Source of the DNA: JAHEFT01 sp963766195
GTDB lineage: Bacteria > Pseudomonadota > Gammaproteobacteria > Xanthomonadales > SZUA-36
DNA length: 64,000 nt
Direction: 5' to 3'
Assembly: GCA_963766195.1 (NCBI GenBank)
Contig: CAVXYY010000001.1
Coordinates: forward strand, 434,001 to 498,000
Shown here: one piece after another, positions 54,799 to 62,853 of the stretch
Position numbering within the stretch: position 1 is the stretch's first letter
How the letters are laid out: each line of letters opens with the position of its first letter
The notes under the pieces: model-generated
What the model saw: only the letters and a program-made list of their open reading frames with translations
What the model was told of the DNA's origin: nothing
The model's database searches: none
Program-made: the position numbers and the translations under genes

Positions 54799-55377
54799 CT
54801 ACCAACGGTAACCGAGGGTCAAAACAGAATGCAGGCCACCAGCATTGACATCATCATTATTGATTGTCACATCGGCCTTCGAGTATCGAACGTCTACTCC
54901 CAGGCTCATGCTTTTTGACAGGTGCCAATCAACACCCGCACCGATCCAGCCACCGACTCCGCTGCCATCTTCTTTTACACTGCCGATCACTTCGTAGTCG
55001 GCCTGAATAAAGGCGATGCCCCCACCCAGGTAAGGATGGAATTTCGAATCATTGATCGCCCAGATTTTGCGGACACCCAGATGTTGCTCAAAGGTAGAAC
55101 CCCGCTCGGCGCCGGGGACGTTTTTATCCTCCCCTGAAAAAAACAGATCCAAGGCAATACTCACCGGCCAGGAGGTCTTCTTTACATCAAATATCGCCCC
55201 GATTTCATTTTGCCGGTCAAGCGTGTTCCAATCGCTGTCGAGTCGTTTTGTTCCAAAAGCCAGGCGAACGTTGCCATCATATTCATCTGCCAGCAACGGG
55301 CTGGCTGCCATACTTGCGACCATCATCATCAGGCCAAGGCCAAATATGACAGATTTGCGATTTCGTGTTTTGTCCAT
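54799..55377 (-). CDS. Small outer-membrane beta-barrel protein
   Basis: 192 residues with a GGAG ribosome site and signal peptide (FGLGLMMMVASMAASPLLA). Alternating strands (GNVRLAFGTKRLDSDW, SIALDLFFSGED, HPYLGGGIAFIQADYEVIG, GWIGAGVDWHLSKSMSLGVDVRYSK, HSVLTLGYRW) and the terminal aromatic Trp fit an eight-stranded OmpX/OmpW-like barrel inserted by the Bam machinery. A pore, adhesion or stress role cannot be chosen. Confidence 0.8.
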   Translation of the reverse strand: MDKTRNRKSVIFGLGLMMMVASMAASPLLADEYDGNVRLAFGTKRLDSDWNTLDRQNEIGAIFDVKKTSWPVSIALDLFFSGEDKNVPGAERGSTFEQHLGVRKIWAINDSKFHPYLGGGIAFIQADYEVIGSVKEDGSGVGGWIGAGVDWHLSKSMSLGVDVRYSKADVTINNDDVNAGGLHSVLTLGYRW

Positions 55378-55505
55378 TGTATTTTCTCCATGGTTGAGTT
55401 GAGTGCCCTTGCTCGGACGGAGAAAATTATGGGGTTTACGATGGGTTCAATCGTCCAACCCTGTACGACGGGACACTTTTTTGTCGTGGCCAGAAAGCCC
55501 GGATA

Positions 55506-56687
55506 CTACAAAGTTTTTCTGTACTGGGTAGGCGTCAAAGAGGTTGCCTTTTTAAAGGCCTGATAAAACGCGGATTTGGAATTGAATCCCGAATCAAACG
55601 CTATGTTCAGGATGTTGATTTTTTTCTGCCCGGCATTTTTCATTAACCGCTTGGCTTCCTCCACCCTGTAACCGTTGATAAAGTCATAAAAATTGACCTT
55701 CAGCTGCTCATTAATGACCTGTGACAAATAGTTGGCGGATATTCCAAGTTGCTGGGCCAGCTGTGGCAAAACCAGGTCACCCTGCAGGTAAGGTTTATTG
55801 GTTTCCATATGGCTGGCCAGCTCACCGAGAAACATACGGCTGGTTTCCTTGTCCAGTCCGGACCGGTGATATTTTTCTACGGCCGGATTGACGCCTTCCG
55901 CGGTCGTTTTTTCCGGCGTCACGGAGGCCCGAGTGAAGATAGCTGGCTGGCGCAGCCCAAGGTAACCCATTGTATAAATAAGTATCACGGCAATGACTGT
56001 GACCAAATCACCCAGGATATTCATTCCCATCAGGTCAGGAAAAAACTGATCCGCCAGGTATATCAAATAGATGAAGCTCAAACCCAGGAGCAAATTCCTC
56101 AACCAGGCGAGATTGATTTTGTCGATATCGGAAAACTCGTTTTTGATGTTTTTGGAATGCCTGATCAGGCGTTTGATCAGGACCAGCAAATACAAACCGA
56201 GCTGAACAATCGTGCCCAGCATAAACAGGGTGACCCCATATTCGACGAGTACCATATGCACCGAGGCGTTATCCACGGCCCCACCTTTGCGCAGCGTCTC
56301 GGTCAGCTCCAGTTTTGCTGTTCCATCCAGCAAGAAAAACGGGAGCAGCAGTACGATGCCTATCAGCGCCGGCAGGAAATGCCGGTAGTTCTTTGTTACG
56401 GCTCCCGGGCTTGCCGGATGGGTTAATTGCAGGACATAAAAATAGATAAGAGGGCCATAAAGAAGGTCGATGGGCGCAAGCACATGGAGCAGGTTGGGCA
56501 CTGACTCGAAAAACCCTATTTGATACAGGAACTCCTCACCCAAATCCATCGAGAAAAGAAAGGTCAGGAACGCCAGGATGCGGTGCGCCCTGATATCCCC
56601 GTTTTTGGTGTTCAGTAGCGCCAGGGCCAGGAATATTCCCTGAACAGCCCCGAGCAAGGTGATCGTTGACAATAGATTAAAAACCAC
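55506..56687 (-). CDS. AraC-family regulator with N-terminal membrane domain
   Basis: 393 residues from a GTG. About seven hydrophobic helices lie in residues 1-240 (for example LLGAVQGIFLALALLN, FLPALIGIVLLLPFFL, LGTIVQLGLYLLVLI, LGDLVTVIAVILIYTMGY). The cytoplasmic C-terminal domain (about 285-393) has both AraC helix-turn-helices: LAQQLGISANYLSQVINEQLKVNFYDFINGYRVEEAKRLM and ILNIAFDSGFNSKSAFYQAFKKATSLTPTQYRK. Such regulators sense an envelope signal directly. The adjacent barrel gene on the same strand is a candidate target (inference). Confidence 0.88.
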   Translation of the reverse strand: MVFNLLSTITLLGAVQGIFLALALLNTKNGDIRAHRILAFLTFLFSMDLGEEFLYQIGFFESVPNLLHVLAPIDLLYGPLIYFYVLQLTHPASPGAVTKNYRHFLPALIGIVLLLPFFLLDGTAKLELTETLRKGGAVDNASVHMVLVEYGVTLFMLGTIVQLGLYLLVLIKRLIRHSKNIKNEFSDIDKINLAWLRNLLLGLSFIYLIYLADQFFPDLMGMNILGDLVTVIAVILIYTMGYLGLRQPAIFTRASVTPEKTTAEGVNPAVEKYHRSGLDKETSRMFLGELASHMETNKPYLQGDLVLPQLAQQLGISANYLSQVINEQLKVNFYDFINGYRVEEAKRLMKNAGQKKINILNIAFDSGFNSKSAFYQAFKKATSLTPTQYRKTL

Positions 56688-56751
56688 TGCTCAACCAGCC
56701 CCGATAAATCTGCTTTTAGCATCCATGGGGCGCATTTTACTGCGTAACAAC

Positions 56752-56799
56752 AAAAATGGGTGTCGGATCCATTTTCAGATTTTGTATCCGGCCCCTTTA
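56752..56799. repeat. Degenerate GGCCGGATAC palindrome
   Basis: The right arm TTTTGTATCCGGCCCCTTTA is intact and the left arm (AAAAATGGGTGTCGGATCC) has drifted. It lies in the 138-base space between the AraC start and the antitoxin stop. Confidence 0.6.
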
Positions 56800-56825
56800 T
56801 TGAGAAGCATTTGTGAGGGGGCTGA

Positions 56826-57134
56826 TTAGCGCCGCTGGGCGGTTGCGACCACGTCCAGCCGCACACCCAGCGCAGTGAGCAGGCGACGTACCGTGTCGAA
56901 GCGGGGACGGGCGCCGGGCCTCAGCGCCTTGTACAGACTCTCCCGGCCGAGACCGGCATGGGCCGCCACGTCCGTCATGCCCCTGGCCTTGGCCACGTCA
57001 GACACCGCAGCCAGGAAGGCGTCCGGGTCAGGGTCTTCCAGGGCCACCGCCAAGTATTCGGCAATGACTTCTTCGCTGTCCAGGTAGTCGCTGGCGTCGA
57101 ATGCTGCCAACTCGAGGCGCTTGTTTTTTGCCAT
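56826..57134 (-). CDS. HigA-family addiction-module antidote
   Basis: 102 residues. FDASDYLDSEEVIAEYLAVALEDPDPDAFLAAVSDVAKARGMTDVAAHAGLGRESLYKALRPGARPRFDTVRRLLTALGVRL is the TIGR02684-type antidote, in which the HTH is GMTDVAAHAGLGRESLYKAL. It follows its toxin after three bases. Confidence 0.92.
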   Translation of the reverse strand: MAKNKRLELAAFDASDYLDSEEVIAEYLAVALEDPDPDAFLAAVSDVAKARGMTDVAAHAGLGRESLYKALRPGARPRFDTVRRLLTALGVRLDVVATAQRR

Positions 57135-57137
57135 GCT

Positions 57138-57437
57138 TCAATCCAGTTCCAGTTGCCGAGCCATCCCGCGGGCTCTCACGATGTCTCGTCGTTGCCCGCT
57201 CTTGGTGCCACCACTGAGTAAGACAAAAACCTCATCGGCCTTGCGTGTAAAGTACACCCGGTAGCCGGGGCCATAGTGGATACGCATCTCCGTAATACCA
57301 CCTCCAACAACCCTGCAATCGCCAAAGTTGCCACGCTCCGCAGCACGAATTCGCTTGATGATCCGCGCCTTCCCGCGCGCATCCTTGAGACTTACGAGCC
57401 ATCGGTCGAAGGCTGCTGTGCGAAAGAATGAGTTCAT
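57138..57437 (-). CDS. RelE-type addiction-module toxin
   Basis: 99 residues from the ATG at 57437 (AGGGG ribosome site). FFRTAAFDRWLVSLKDARGKARIIKRIRAAERGNFGDCRVVGGGITEMRIHYGPGYRVYFTRKADEVFVLLSGGTKSGQRRDI is the TIGR02683 family of phage-derived Gp49-like toxins. It should cleave mRNA. The longer start at 57464 would begin inside the operator and is rejected. Confidence 0.93.
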   Translation of the reverse strand: MNSFFRTAAFDRWLVSLKDARGKARIIKRIRAAERGNFGDCRVVGGGITEMRIHYGPGYRVYFTRKADEVFVLLSGGTKSGQRRDIVRARGMARQLELD

Positions 57438-57445
57438 GGTACCCC

Positions 57446-57463
57446 TGTATCCACTTGGATACA
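57446..57463 (-). promoter_or_regulatory. Operator of the RelE/HigA-type module
   Basis: TGTATCCACTTGGATACA has perfect seven-base inverted arms around ACTT. It lies nine bases upstream of the toxin ATG, where antidote binding would block expression. Confidence 0.6.
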
Positions 57464-57698
57464 ATGGCGCGATCAGCCGCGCCTGAATGACAGCAACGTG
57501 CTTTGGTTATCGTAGGAAATACGCGTGTCCGGATTTTGTCCCTTCCCACCACAACCGTCCTGTTGCCCGACCCGGAATGCAGGAGGTGGAGAACCGGGAA
57601 ATACGAGGACAGGCGCTCACATGGGTGAATTGCCTGATTGCGGAGGTTGTCAATCCGGTTATGCTTGAACCTCATTCACACCGGCAAAGAGCACTCCA

Positions 57699-58928
57699 AT
57701 GAGCGACCACCCTTTTGACGTTATTGTTTTTGGCGCAACCAGTTTTGTCGGCCAGATTCTCTGTGATTACCTGTTCAGGCGCCATGGCGCGAATGGTGAT
57801 CTGAAGTGGGCGATGGCGGGCCGCTCGAAGACAAAGCTCGAATCCGTCAGGGCCTCGCTGGGTGAGGGCGCTGCCGGCATCAAGCTGATCACGGCAGATG
57901 CCGCAGACGAAAAGGCGCTGCGCGAAATGTGCGGGCAGTCGCGCGTGGTGATTTCCACGGTGGGGCCCTATGCGCTGTACGGCTCTGTGCTGGTAAAGGT
58001 GTGCGTGGCTACCGGTACCGATTACGTGGACCTGACCGGCGAGACGCAGTGGATTCTTCAGATGCTCCAGGCGCACGAATCGCAAGCCCGGAAATCCGGG
58101 GCGAGGATCGTGCACTGTTGCGGGTTTGATTCGATCCCTTCGGACCTGGGGGTGCATCACCACCAGAAGATGGCGCTGGAAAAATTTGGCGAGCCGGCCA
58201 CGCAGATTCGGATGCAGGTGGCGCGCATGAAGGGCGCCGCCTCGGGCGGCACGGTCGCCAGCATCATCAACATCGCCCGGGAAATGGCGAAAAACCCCGC
58301 CCTGCGCAAAACCCTGGCGAACCCCTATTCCCTGGTTCCCGGTGGCAAGGCCCGGGCCCGCCAGCTGAACATCACGACGCCAACGCGCGATCCGGAAACC
58401 GGCGCCTGGCTGGGGCCTTTCGTGATGGCCGGCATCAATACCCGCATCGTGCATCGCTCCAACGCGCTCAGCGGCTATGCCTGGGGCGTGGATTTTCTCT
58501 ACGACGAATCGATGCGCATGGGCAGAGGGCTGAAAGGCGGCCTGGCCGCCACCGCGTTAACCGGCGGACTCGGTGCGTTCATGGCCGGTGCGGTGCTGCC
58601 GCCGAGCCGCTGGCTGATGGAAAAATACATCCTGCCCAAGCCCGGTGAAGGACCATCGCCCAAACAGCAGCGCGAGGGCATGTACGATTTGCGTTTTTAC
58701 GGCACGACCGCCAGCGGCAATAAACTGACCACAAGAGTGACCGGTGATCGCGACCCGGGCTACGGTTCAACGGCCAAAATACTCGGCGAAGCCGCGGTTT
58801 GCCTGGCAAAGGACATCGCCAGGACCGAGGTGGGCGGCGGTTTCTGGACGCCGGCGACGGCGCTCGGCGATTCCCTGCTGGCGCGGTTGGAGCAACATGC
58901 CGGGCTTACTTTTGAGGCCTGTGATTAG
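57699..58928 (+). CDS. Saccharopine dehydrogenase-like enoyl/keto reductase
   Basis: 409 residues. The NAD(P) fold is FDVIVFGATSFVGQILCDYLFRRHG... WAMAGRSKTKLESVR, then VVISTVGPYALYGSVLVKVCVATGTDYVDLTGETQWI and HCCGFDSIPSDLGV. These are shared by trans-acting enoyl reductases such as Rv2449c and by eukaryotic SCCPDH. The usual saccharopine pathway partners are absent; a lipid-related reduction is more likely. Cytoplasmic or membrane-bound (a hydrophobic stretch GLAATALTGGLGAFMAGAVL near residue 285). Confidence 0.85.
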   Translation: MSDHPFDVIVFGATSFVGQILCDYLFRRHGANGDLKWAMAGRSKTKLESVRASLGEGAAGIKLITADAADEKALREMCGQSRVVISTVGPYALYGSVLVKVCVATGTDYVDLTGETQWILQMLQAHESQARKSGARIVHCCGFDSIPSDLGVHHHQKMALEKFGEPATQIRMQVARMKGAASGGTVASIINIAREMAKNPALRKTLANPYSLVPGGKARARQLNITTPTRDPETGAWLGPFVMAGINTRIVHRSNALSGYAWGVDFLYDESMRMGRGLKGGLAATALTGGLGAFMAGAVLPPSRWLMEKYILPKPGEGPSPKQQREGMYDLRFYGTTASGNKLTTRVTGDRDPGYGSTAKILGEAAVCLAKDIARTEVGGGFWTPATALGDSLLARLEQHAGLTFEACD

Positions 58929-59052
58929 GCTGAACAGGGGTGGGGTCAGAGTCAAGTCGCAACAGCAATTTCTGACTCGATTTTCAGAAGTACGCCACTC
59001 CCAATCACGATGACCGTCTCGCAGTATTCAGTAAATCCAGGTGACTTGTTAA

Positions 59053-59070
59053 TCGGACATATATGTCCGA
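59053..59070 (+). promoter_or_regulatory. Perfect palindromic hicAB operator
   Basis: TCGGACATATATGTCCGA is an 18-bp perfect palindrome ending six bases before the hicA ATG at 59076. It is most likely bound by the HicB HTH domain. Confidence 0.65.
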
Positions 59071-59075
59071 TAATT

Positions 59076-59285
59076 ATGACGAACAGTAAAACATTCATTC
59101 GAAACGTCCGGCGTTATGCGAGAAGACATAAATTGTACTTTCATTTTGATGCCCGAAAGGGCAAAGGCAGCCATGGACGTTTACATCCTGGTGCCAGGTT
59201 CACGACATTAAAATATGGAACCATCAGCACCGGATTGGCACGCAAGATGATAAGAGACCTGGGCATTGATCCGGAGGACTTCTGA
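59076..59285 (+). CDS. hicA: HicA-type mRNA interferase toxin
   Basis: 69 residues from the ATG at 59076; the frame is open further upstream, but the operator lies there. The double-stranded-RNA-binding-like fold carries the catalytic His in RKGKGSHGRLHP, and the end KYGTISTGLARKMIRDLGIDPEDF is typical. It cuts mRNA independently of ribosomes. Confidence 0.93.
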   Translation: MTNSKTFIRNVRRYARRHKLYFHFDARKGKGSHGRLHPGARFTTLKYGTISTGLARKMIRDLGIDPEDF

Positions 59286-59286
59286 A

Positions 59287-59742
59287 ATGCGATTTAGCTA
59301 CCCGTATTTAACTGAAATTCAAAACGGCGTGACACTGGTGGAATTTCCCGATGTACCGGGTGCGATTACTGAAGTGAGGGAAGGGGAAACTGGTGAAGAG
59401 ATTGTCCTTGATTGCCTGGTAGCAGCGCTTGGCGGCTACATTGCCGGCAAACTGGTACCGCCTGCGCCCTCCGAAACATTGGGCGGGCGTTACGTGACAC
59501 TAGATCTCGTCACTTCGGCAAAACTGGCATTGGCCATGGCCATGGCAGAACAACAAGTCAGCAATGTTGACCTGGCTCGCCGGCTGAACGTCACCGAGAA
59601 AGTGGTAAGGCGCATGCTTGATCCGGACCATCGATGCCGGATCGACCGCCTTGAGAACGCACTCGAACAGTTGGGTTTGGAACTGGAACTGACTGTTCAC
59701 CCTTCCAATGTACGTTTTGAAGCGGAAACCTCCCGTCTGTAA
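59287..59742 (+). CDS. hicB: HicB-type antitoxin
   Basis: 151 residues starting one base after the hicA stop. The N-terminal pseudo-RNase-H domain (YPYLTEIQNGVTLVEFPDVPGAITEVREGETGEEIVLDCLVAALGGYI) and a C-terminal HTH (AEQQVSNVDLARRLNVTEKVVRRMLDPDHRCRIDRLENALEQLG) form the standard HicB of the HTH type. Confidence 0.93.
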   Translation: MRFSYPYLTEIQNGVTLVEFPDVPGAITEVREGETGEEIVLDCLVAALGGYIAGKLVPPAPSETLGGRYVTLDLVTSAKLALAMAMAEQQVSNVDLARRLNVTEKVVRRMLDPDHRCRIDRLENALEQLGLELELTVHPSNVRFEAETSRL

Positions 59743-59751
59743 TCGAGATAT

Positions 59752-59791
59752 AAGGGGCGTTTCAAATCCCGAAATTGTATCCGGCCCCAAT
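59752..59791. repeat. Degenerate GGCCGGATAC palindrome filling a convergent gap
   Basis: The right arm AAATTGTATCCGGCCCCA is intact; the left arm (ATAAGGGGCGTTTCAAAT) lacks most of CCGGATAC. It fills the 61 bases between the convergent stops of hicB and the DUF2779 gene. Confidence 0.55.
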
Positions 59792-59803
59792 AATTGGCAC
59801 AGG

Positions 59804-61273
59804 CTATTTCCCAAAAAACTCAACCAGCCGCACCATCGCCTCCGTATCATGCTTGCAGTACTTCAGCAGTTCCTCGCGGATCTGCTCTTTCCTTTCCGCG
59901 CTGGTTTCAGGATCAATCGCTTCGAGGTAAGCCGCTGAGGCCGCCGTGCCTTCCTGGATGCCTTCCAACTGTGCATAGTCCATATCGGGCGCAATGGTGG
60001 GCAGCACCGCCTTGATCGACCAGGAGCCGAGCATATCCGGGTGGTAGTAATTGGCCTGGGTGACCGGGTGCAGGTCAACCAGGCGGCCGATGATGGCCTG
60101 CAGGGCATCTGCCAGGTCCGGGAACATCGCGGCCAGGCTTTCGATGACGCCACGTTCATAGTTCGTGTACATCAGCACCGGCCCGCTGGTTTCCAGGTCC
60201 ACGATCATTTGCTCGGCCAGCGCGCGCATGGGTGGTGTTCCGGACAGGTCGAGAAATTCCGCGTGCTCCATCACGCCCGGCGCCCGCTCGATATGGCAGG
60301 ACCACTGGAACGGCAGTGCCTGGTAAGGACGGGTACCGGGCCACAAAGGAATCGCCGGGCCAACCGTCTCGAAATCCAGGTAAAACCGGGGGTAGGCCAG
60401 GGAATCGACAAAGGCCTTCGCGCCGGGCAGCAACTCCGGCACACCCGCCATGGTCACCCGGTGAATGCGTAACTGTGTCTCGCCGGTGATTTCGGATGCG
60501 GGCACATCGCAGATATCGCAGTAGCCATCCATCACCCAGACGCCCAGTTTCTTTTTACCGCCACCCAGACCCAAAATGGGGTAGCGGGAATTATTGGGCC
60601 AGCAATAATCCATGAACGGGCACTCGTAGGGGGTTGTGCAGTGCTGGCCCACCGGCACCTCGGGCATGGGACCGGCCGCCGCTTCCCGCGCCGCCTCTAC
60701 CCAGAAGGGCACGGAAGGCAGGAGCTCGAACACCTGTTCCGTGAGGTCATGCTCGATCAACAAACCCTGGTAGTCGCCATCACCCGCATACACGAACTGG
60801 TTGTCGATGTGCGCCAGCGAAATACCGGCCAGCGGATGGCCCGCGCCCAGGTGCACCCAGGCCTGGACCGCGCAGTCGTGAATGTGTTCCGGTTTGACCT
60901 TGGTCGAGGCCTTGACCTCGACGATGCGCCAGGAGTCGGCGCCATTTTCAGAGGTGGGCAGAAGCACGTCCTCGCGGACCAGCACGCCATCATATTGCAG
61001 CGTGGCCTCGAAAACCGGCGCACGAAACATCGAGCTCATCAGCTCCGCGGTCTGTGCCAGCGCCCCGGCAAAATCGCCGCCGTTGTACTCGATGAACGTG
61101 CCGCCGCCCTGGCCATAAAGCTGGATGGCCATGTCACCCACCTCGTGGCCGACGGCAAAAGCAGCCTCGGTCGCCTTTGAGACATGCGCCAGTTCTTTGC
61201 GGTTGATTTCGAGGTGAACGCGCTTCAGGCATTGAAGCGAGGACATGATGCGGGATTTGGAGAGGCGGGGCAT
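59804..61273 (-). CDS. DUF2779 protein: Cas4-like nuclease joined to an exonuclease-like domain
   Basis: 489 residues from the ATG at 61273. The N-terminal half resembles Cas4/RecB nucleases: SKSRIMSSLQCLKRVHLE (Cys15), YDGVLVREDVLLPT with SWRIVEVKAST (the D...ExK catalytic set), and CTTPYECPFMDYC, whose three cysteines with Cys15 could bind an iron-sulfur cluster. The C-terminal half (DUF2779) starts FYLDFETVG and ends YCKHDTEAMVRLVEFF, an RNase H-like DEDD exonuclease pattern. Related proteins appear in DNA repair or defence neighbourhoods. There are no cas genes here. Confidence 0.8.
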   Translation of the reverse strand: MPRLSKSRIMSSLQCLKRVHLEINRKELAHVSKATEAAFAVGHEVGDMAIQLYGQGGGTFIEYNGGDFAGALAQTAELMSSMFRAPVFEATLQYDGVLVREDVLLPTSENGADSWRIVEVKASTKVKPEHIHDCAVQAWVHLGAGHPLAGISLAHIDNQFVYAGDGDYQGLLIEHDLTEQVFELLPSVPFWVEAAREAAAGPMPEVPVGQHCTTPYECPFMDYCWPNNSRYPILGLGGGKKKLGVWVMDGYCDICDVPASEITGETQLRIHRVTMAGVPELLPGAKAFVDSLAYPRFYLDFETVGPAIPLWPGTRPYQALPFQWSCHIERAPGVMEHAEFLDLSGTPPMRALAEQMIVDLETSGPVLMYTNYERGVIESLAAMFPDLADALQAIIGRLVDLHPVTQANYYHPDMLGSWSIKAVLPTIAPDMDYAQLEGIQEGTAASAAYLEAIDPETSAERKEQIREELLKYCKHDTEAMVRLVEFFGK

Positions 61274-61456
61274 GTGTGTTTCCAATAAAGAATTAAGAAC
61301 CCTTTTAGTATTTAACATAATGACGTTTCCGCGGAAACGTTTGCAGGTCAGAATGTTGTGCAGCCAGTAAGCAATGATATGCGTCATTGTGCCGCAGCCC
61401 TGTCTCACATAGCGTCGAGTCAATAGGAAACCCTATTTCCATCAAGGAAGATCGAA

Positions 61457-62560
61457 ATGAACGCTATTAAATACGCGATATTGCTTTTCTCATTTGTCTC
61501 GTTTAATGCTTGGGGGCTGGAAATAAATCCATACCTCAGTGGCTCTTGGTACAACCAAGCCCAGAATGGTCATGGTTTTTCAGTTGAAGTGCTCCCAGAC
61601 AATCAAACTCTCATCTACTGGTATGTCTATCACCCGGATGGAACGCCAACATTTATCGTGGCGATTGGTGACAACATTGGAAATCGAGTCACGGCGGACG
61701 CCTACTACAACACGGGGATGAAATTTGGCGAATTTGATCCAGCCGATCGAATTCAAACACCTTGGGGCACGATTACTTTGACGTTTCAGTCCTGTAATTC
61801 AGCAACGCTCCAATACTCCTCCGGCTTAAGTTATAACGGGGTACCTTGGGGTACAGGGTCAATACCGTTAACCAGGTTAGCGTCTATTGATACTATGCAA
61901 TGTGCCCAAAATCCTCATGCTGGACTTTATCAGGGCAATTTTTTCTCCGATCTAACGAATCAAGTCATTCCTGGCGTTGCAGTTATTGCTCCAAATGGTG
62001 AGTTTGCTGCGGTCAGTTTCGACGCCATGGCAGCAATCGGCACCTGGACTGTAAATAGCAAAACGTTTTCGGGGACAGGAACCGCCGTGAGTACTGATCC
62101 GAGCTTCAGTTTCAGTTCCAGACTCACTATTTCAGGCCAGATCAGTCCTGAATATCGCATGGTTGGAAACTATTCAATAGTTGGCGGCGACAGGGGAACA
62201 TTCGACTTTAATGCAACCCCGGCGCTGTATCGACGAGGTATTTCATTGTCAAAGATTGCCGGGAACTACACTGCAAAAAATATCGTTTCCGGCGCCACCG
62301 GCTCAGCAACCATATCGCAATCCGGAAGCATTACTGCAACAGATTCTTTGGGCTGTAAATACCAGGGGCAAATCTCAGTGCCTGACGCTCAATTTAATTT
62401 GTTCAGCGTCACAGTTGTTGTGAGCAGTTGTAGCGTCTCCAATGGAACCTATAAGGGATACGGCATGCAGATTGATTATTACAGTCTTGACGATGGGCGT
62501 GGAATTCAGCTGATGGCGACTAACGGTCAATACGCCGGGGTAATTGAGCTTTATCATTGA
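61457..62560 (+). CDS. Secreted protein with WYN...GxGF domain
   Basis: 367 residues with signal peptide (YAILLFSFVSFNAWG). The first domain (about 24-150) begins LSGSWYNQAQNGHGFSVEVLPDNQTLIYWYVY and continues GTITLTFQSCNSATLQY...GSIPLTRL, the same domain that ends the beta-helix protein at 4602-6458. The second part (about 155-367) has two beta repeats, AGLYQGNFFSDL...AVIAPNGEFAAVS and AGNYTAKNIVSGATGSATISQSGSITATDSLGCKYQG, with paired cysteines. Codon use is more AT-rich than in most neighbours, so it may have been acquired. Function unknown. Confidence 0.7.
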   Translation: MNAIKYAILLFSFVSFNAWGLEINPYLSGSWYNQAQNGHGFSVEVLPDNQTLIYWYVYHPDGTPTFIVAIGDNIGNRVTADAYYNTGMKFGEFDPADRIQTPWGTITLTFQSCNSATLQYSSGLSYNGVPWGTGSIPLTRLASIDTMQCAQNPHAGLYQGNFFSDLTNQVIPGVAVIAPNGEFAAVSFDAMAAIGTWTVNSKTFSGTGTAVSTDPSFSFSSRLTISGQISPEYRMVGNYSIVGGDRGTFDFNATPALYRRGISLSKIAGNYTAKNIVSGATGSATISQSGSITATDSLGCKYQGQISVPDAQFNLFSVTVVVSSCSVSNGTYKGYGMQIDYYSLDDGRGIQLMATNGQYAGVIELYH

Positions 62561-62772
62561 TTAAATTAGAGATAATTTTGAAGACTTCAACCGGACATAG
62601 TAATCGGCTCTGGTTGGATACCCTAATTACCGTTAATTAGTCGACCTGCTAACACCATCCAATTGTTCGCACAGGGGAACGAGATCCAGCGTAACCCGTT
62701 CAATCGGAACGTCGCCTTGTTTACTTATCGAGGGAAGATAATAAGTCATTGTCCCGTCATTACAATCTTCGA

Positions 62773-62851
62773 ATAATTGGGGTCAGAGTAAAAACCTCTT
62801 TGGATTTTCCCTACAAACGATTTCGGTTTTCACTCTGACCCCGAATATTTC
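62773..62851. repeat. GGGGTCAGAGTAAAAACC inverted pair
   Basis: GGGGTCAGAGTAAAAACC (62779-62796) and GGTTTTCACTCTGACCCC (62825-62842) are inverted with one mismatch, within longer similar flanks. It ends three bases before the stop of mcrC at 62854 and could terminate that operon. The rest of the space 62561-62772 shows nothing recognisable. Confidence 0.65.
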
Positions 62852-62853
62852 AA

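Noticed and set aside
22776..59791. CRISPR array made of the GGGGCCGGATAC repeats
   Set aside because: Copies are kilobases apart, are palindromic over their full length and have no regular spacers; no cas genes apart from a Cas4-like DUF2779 protein.
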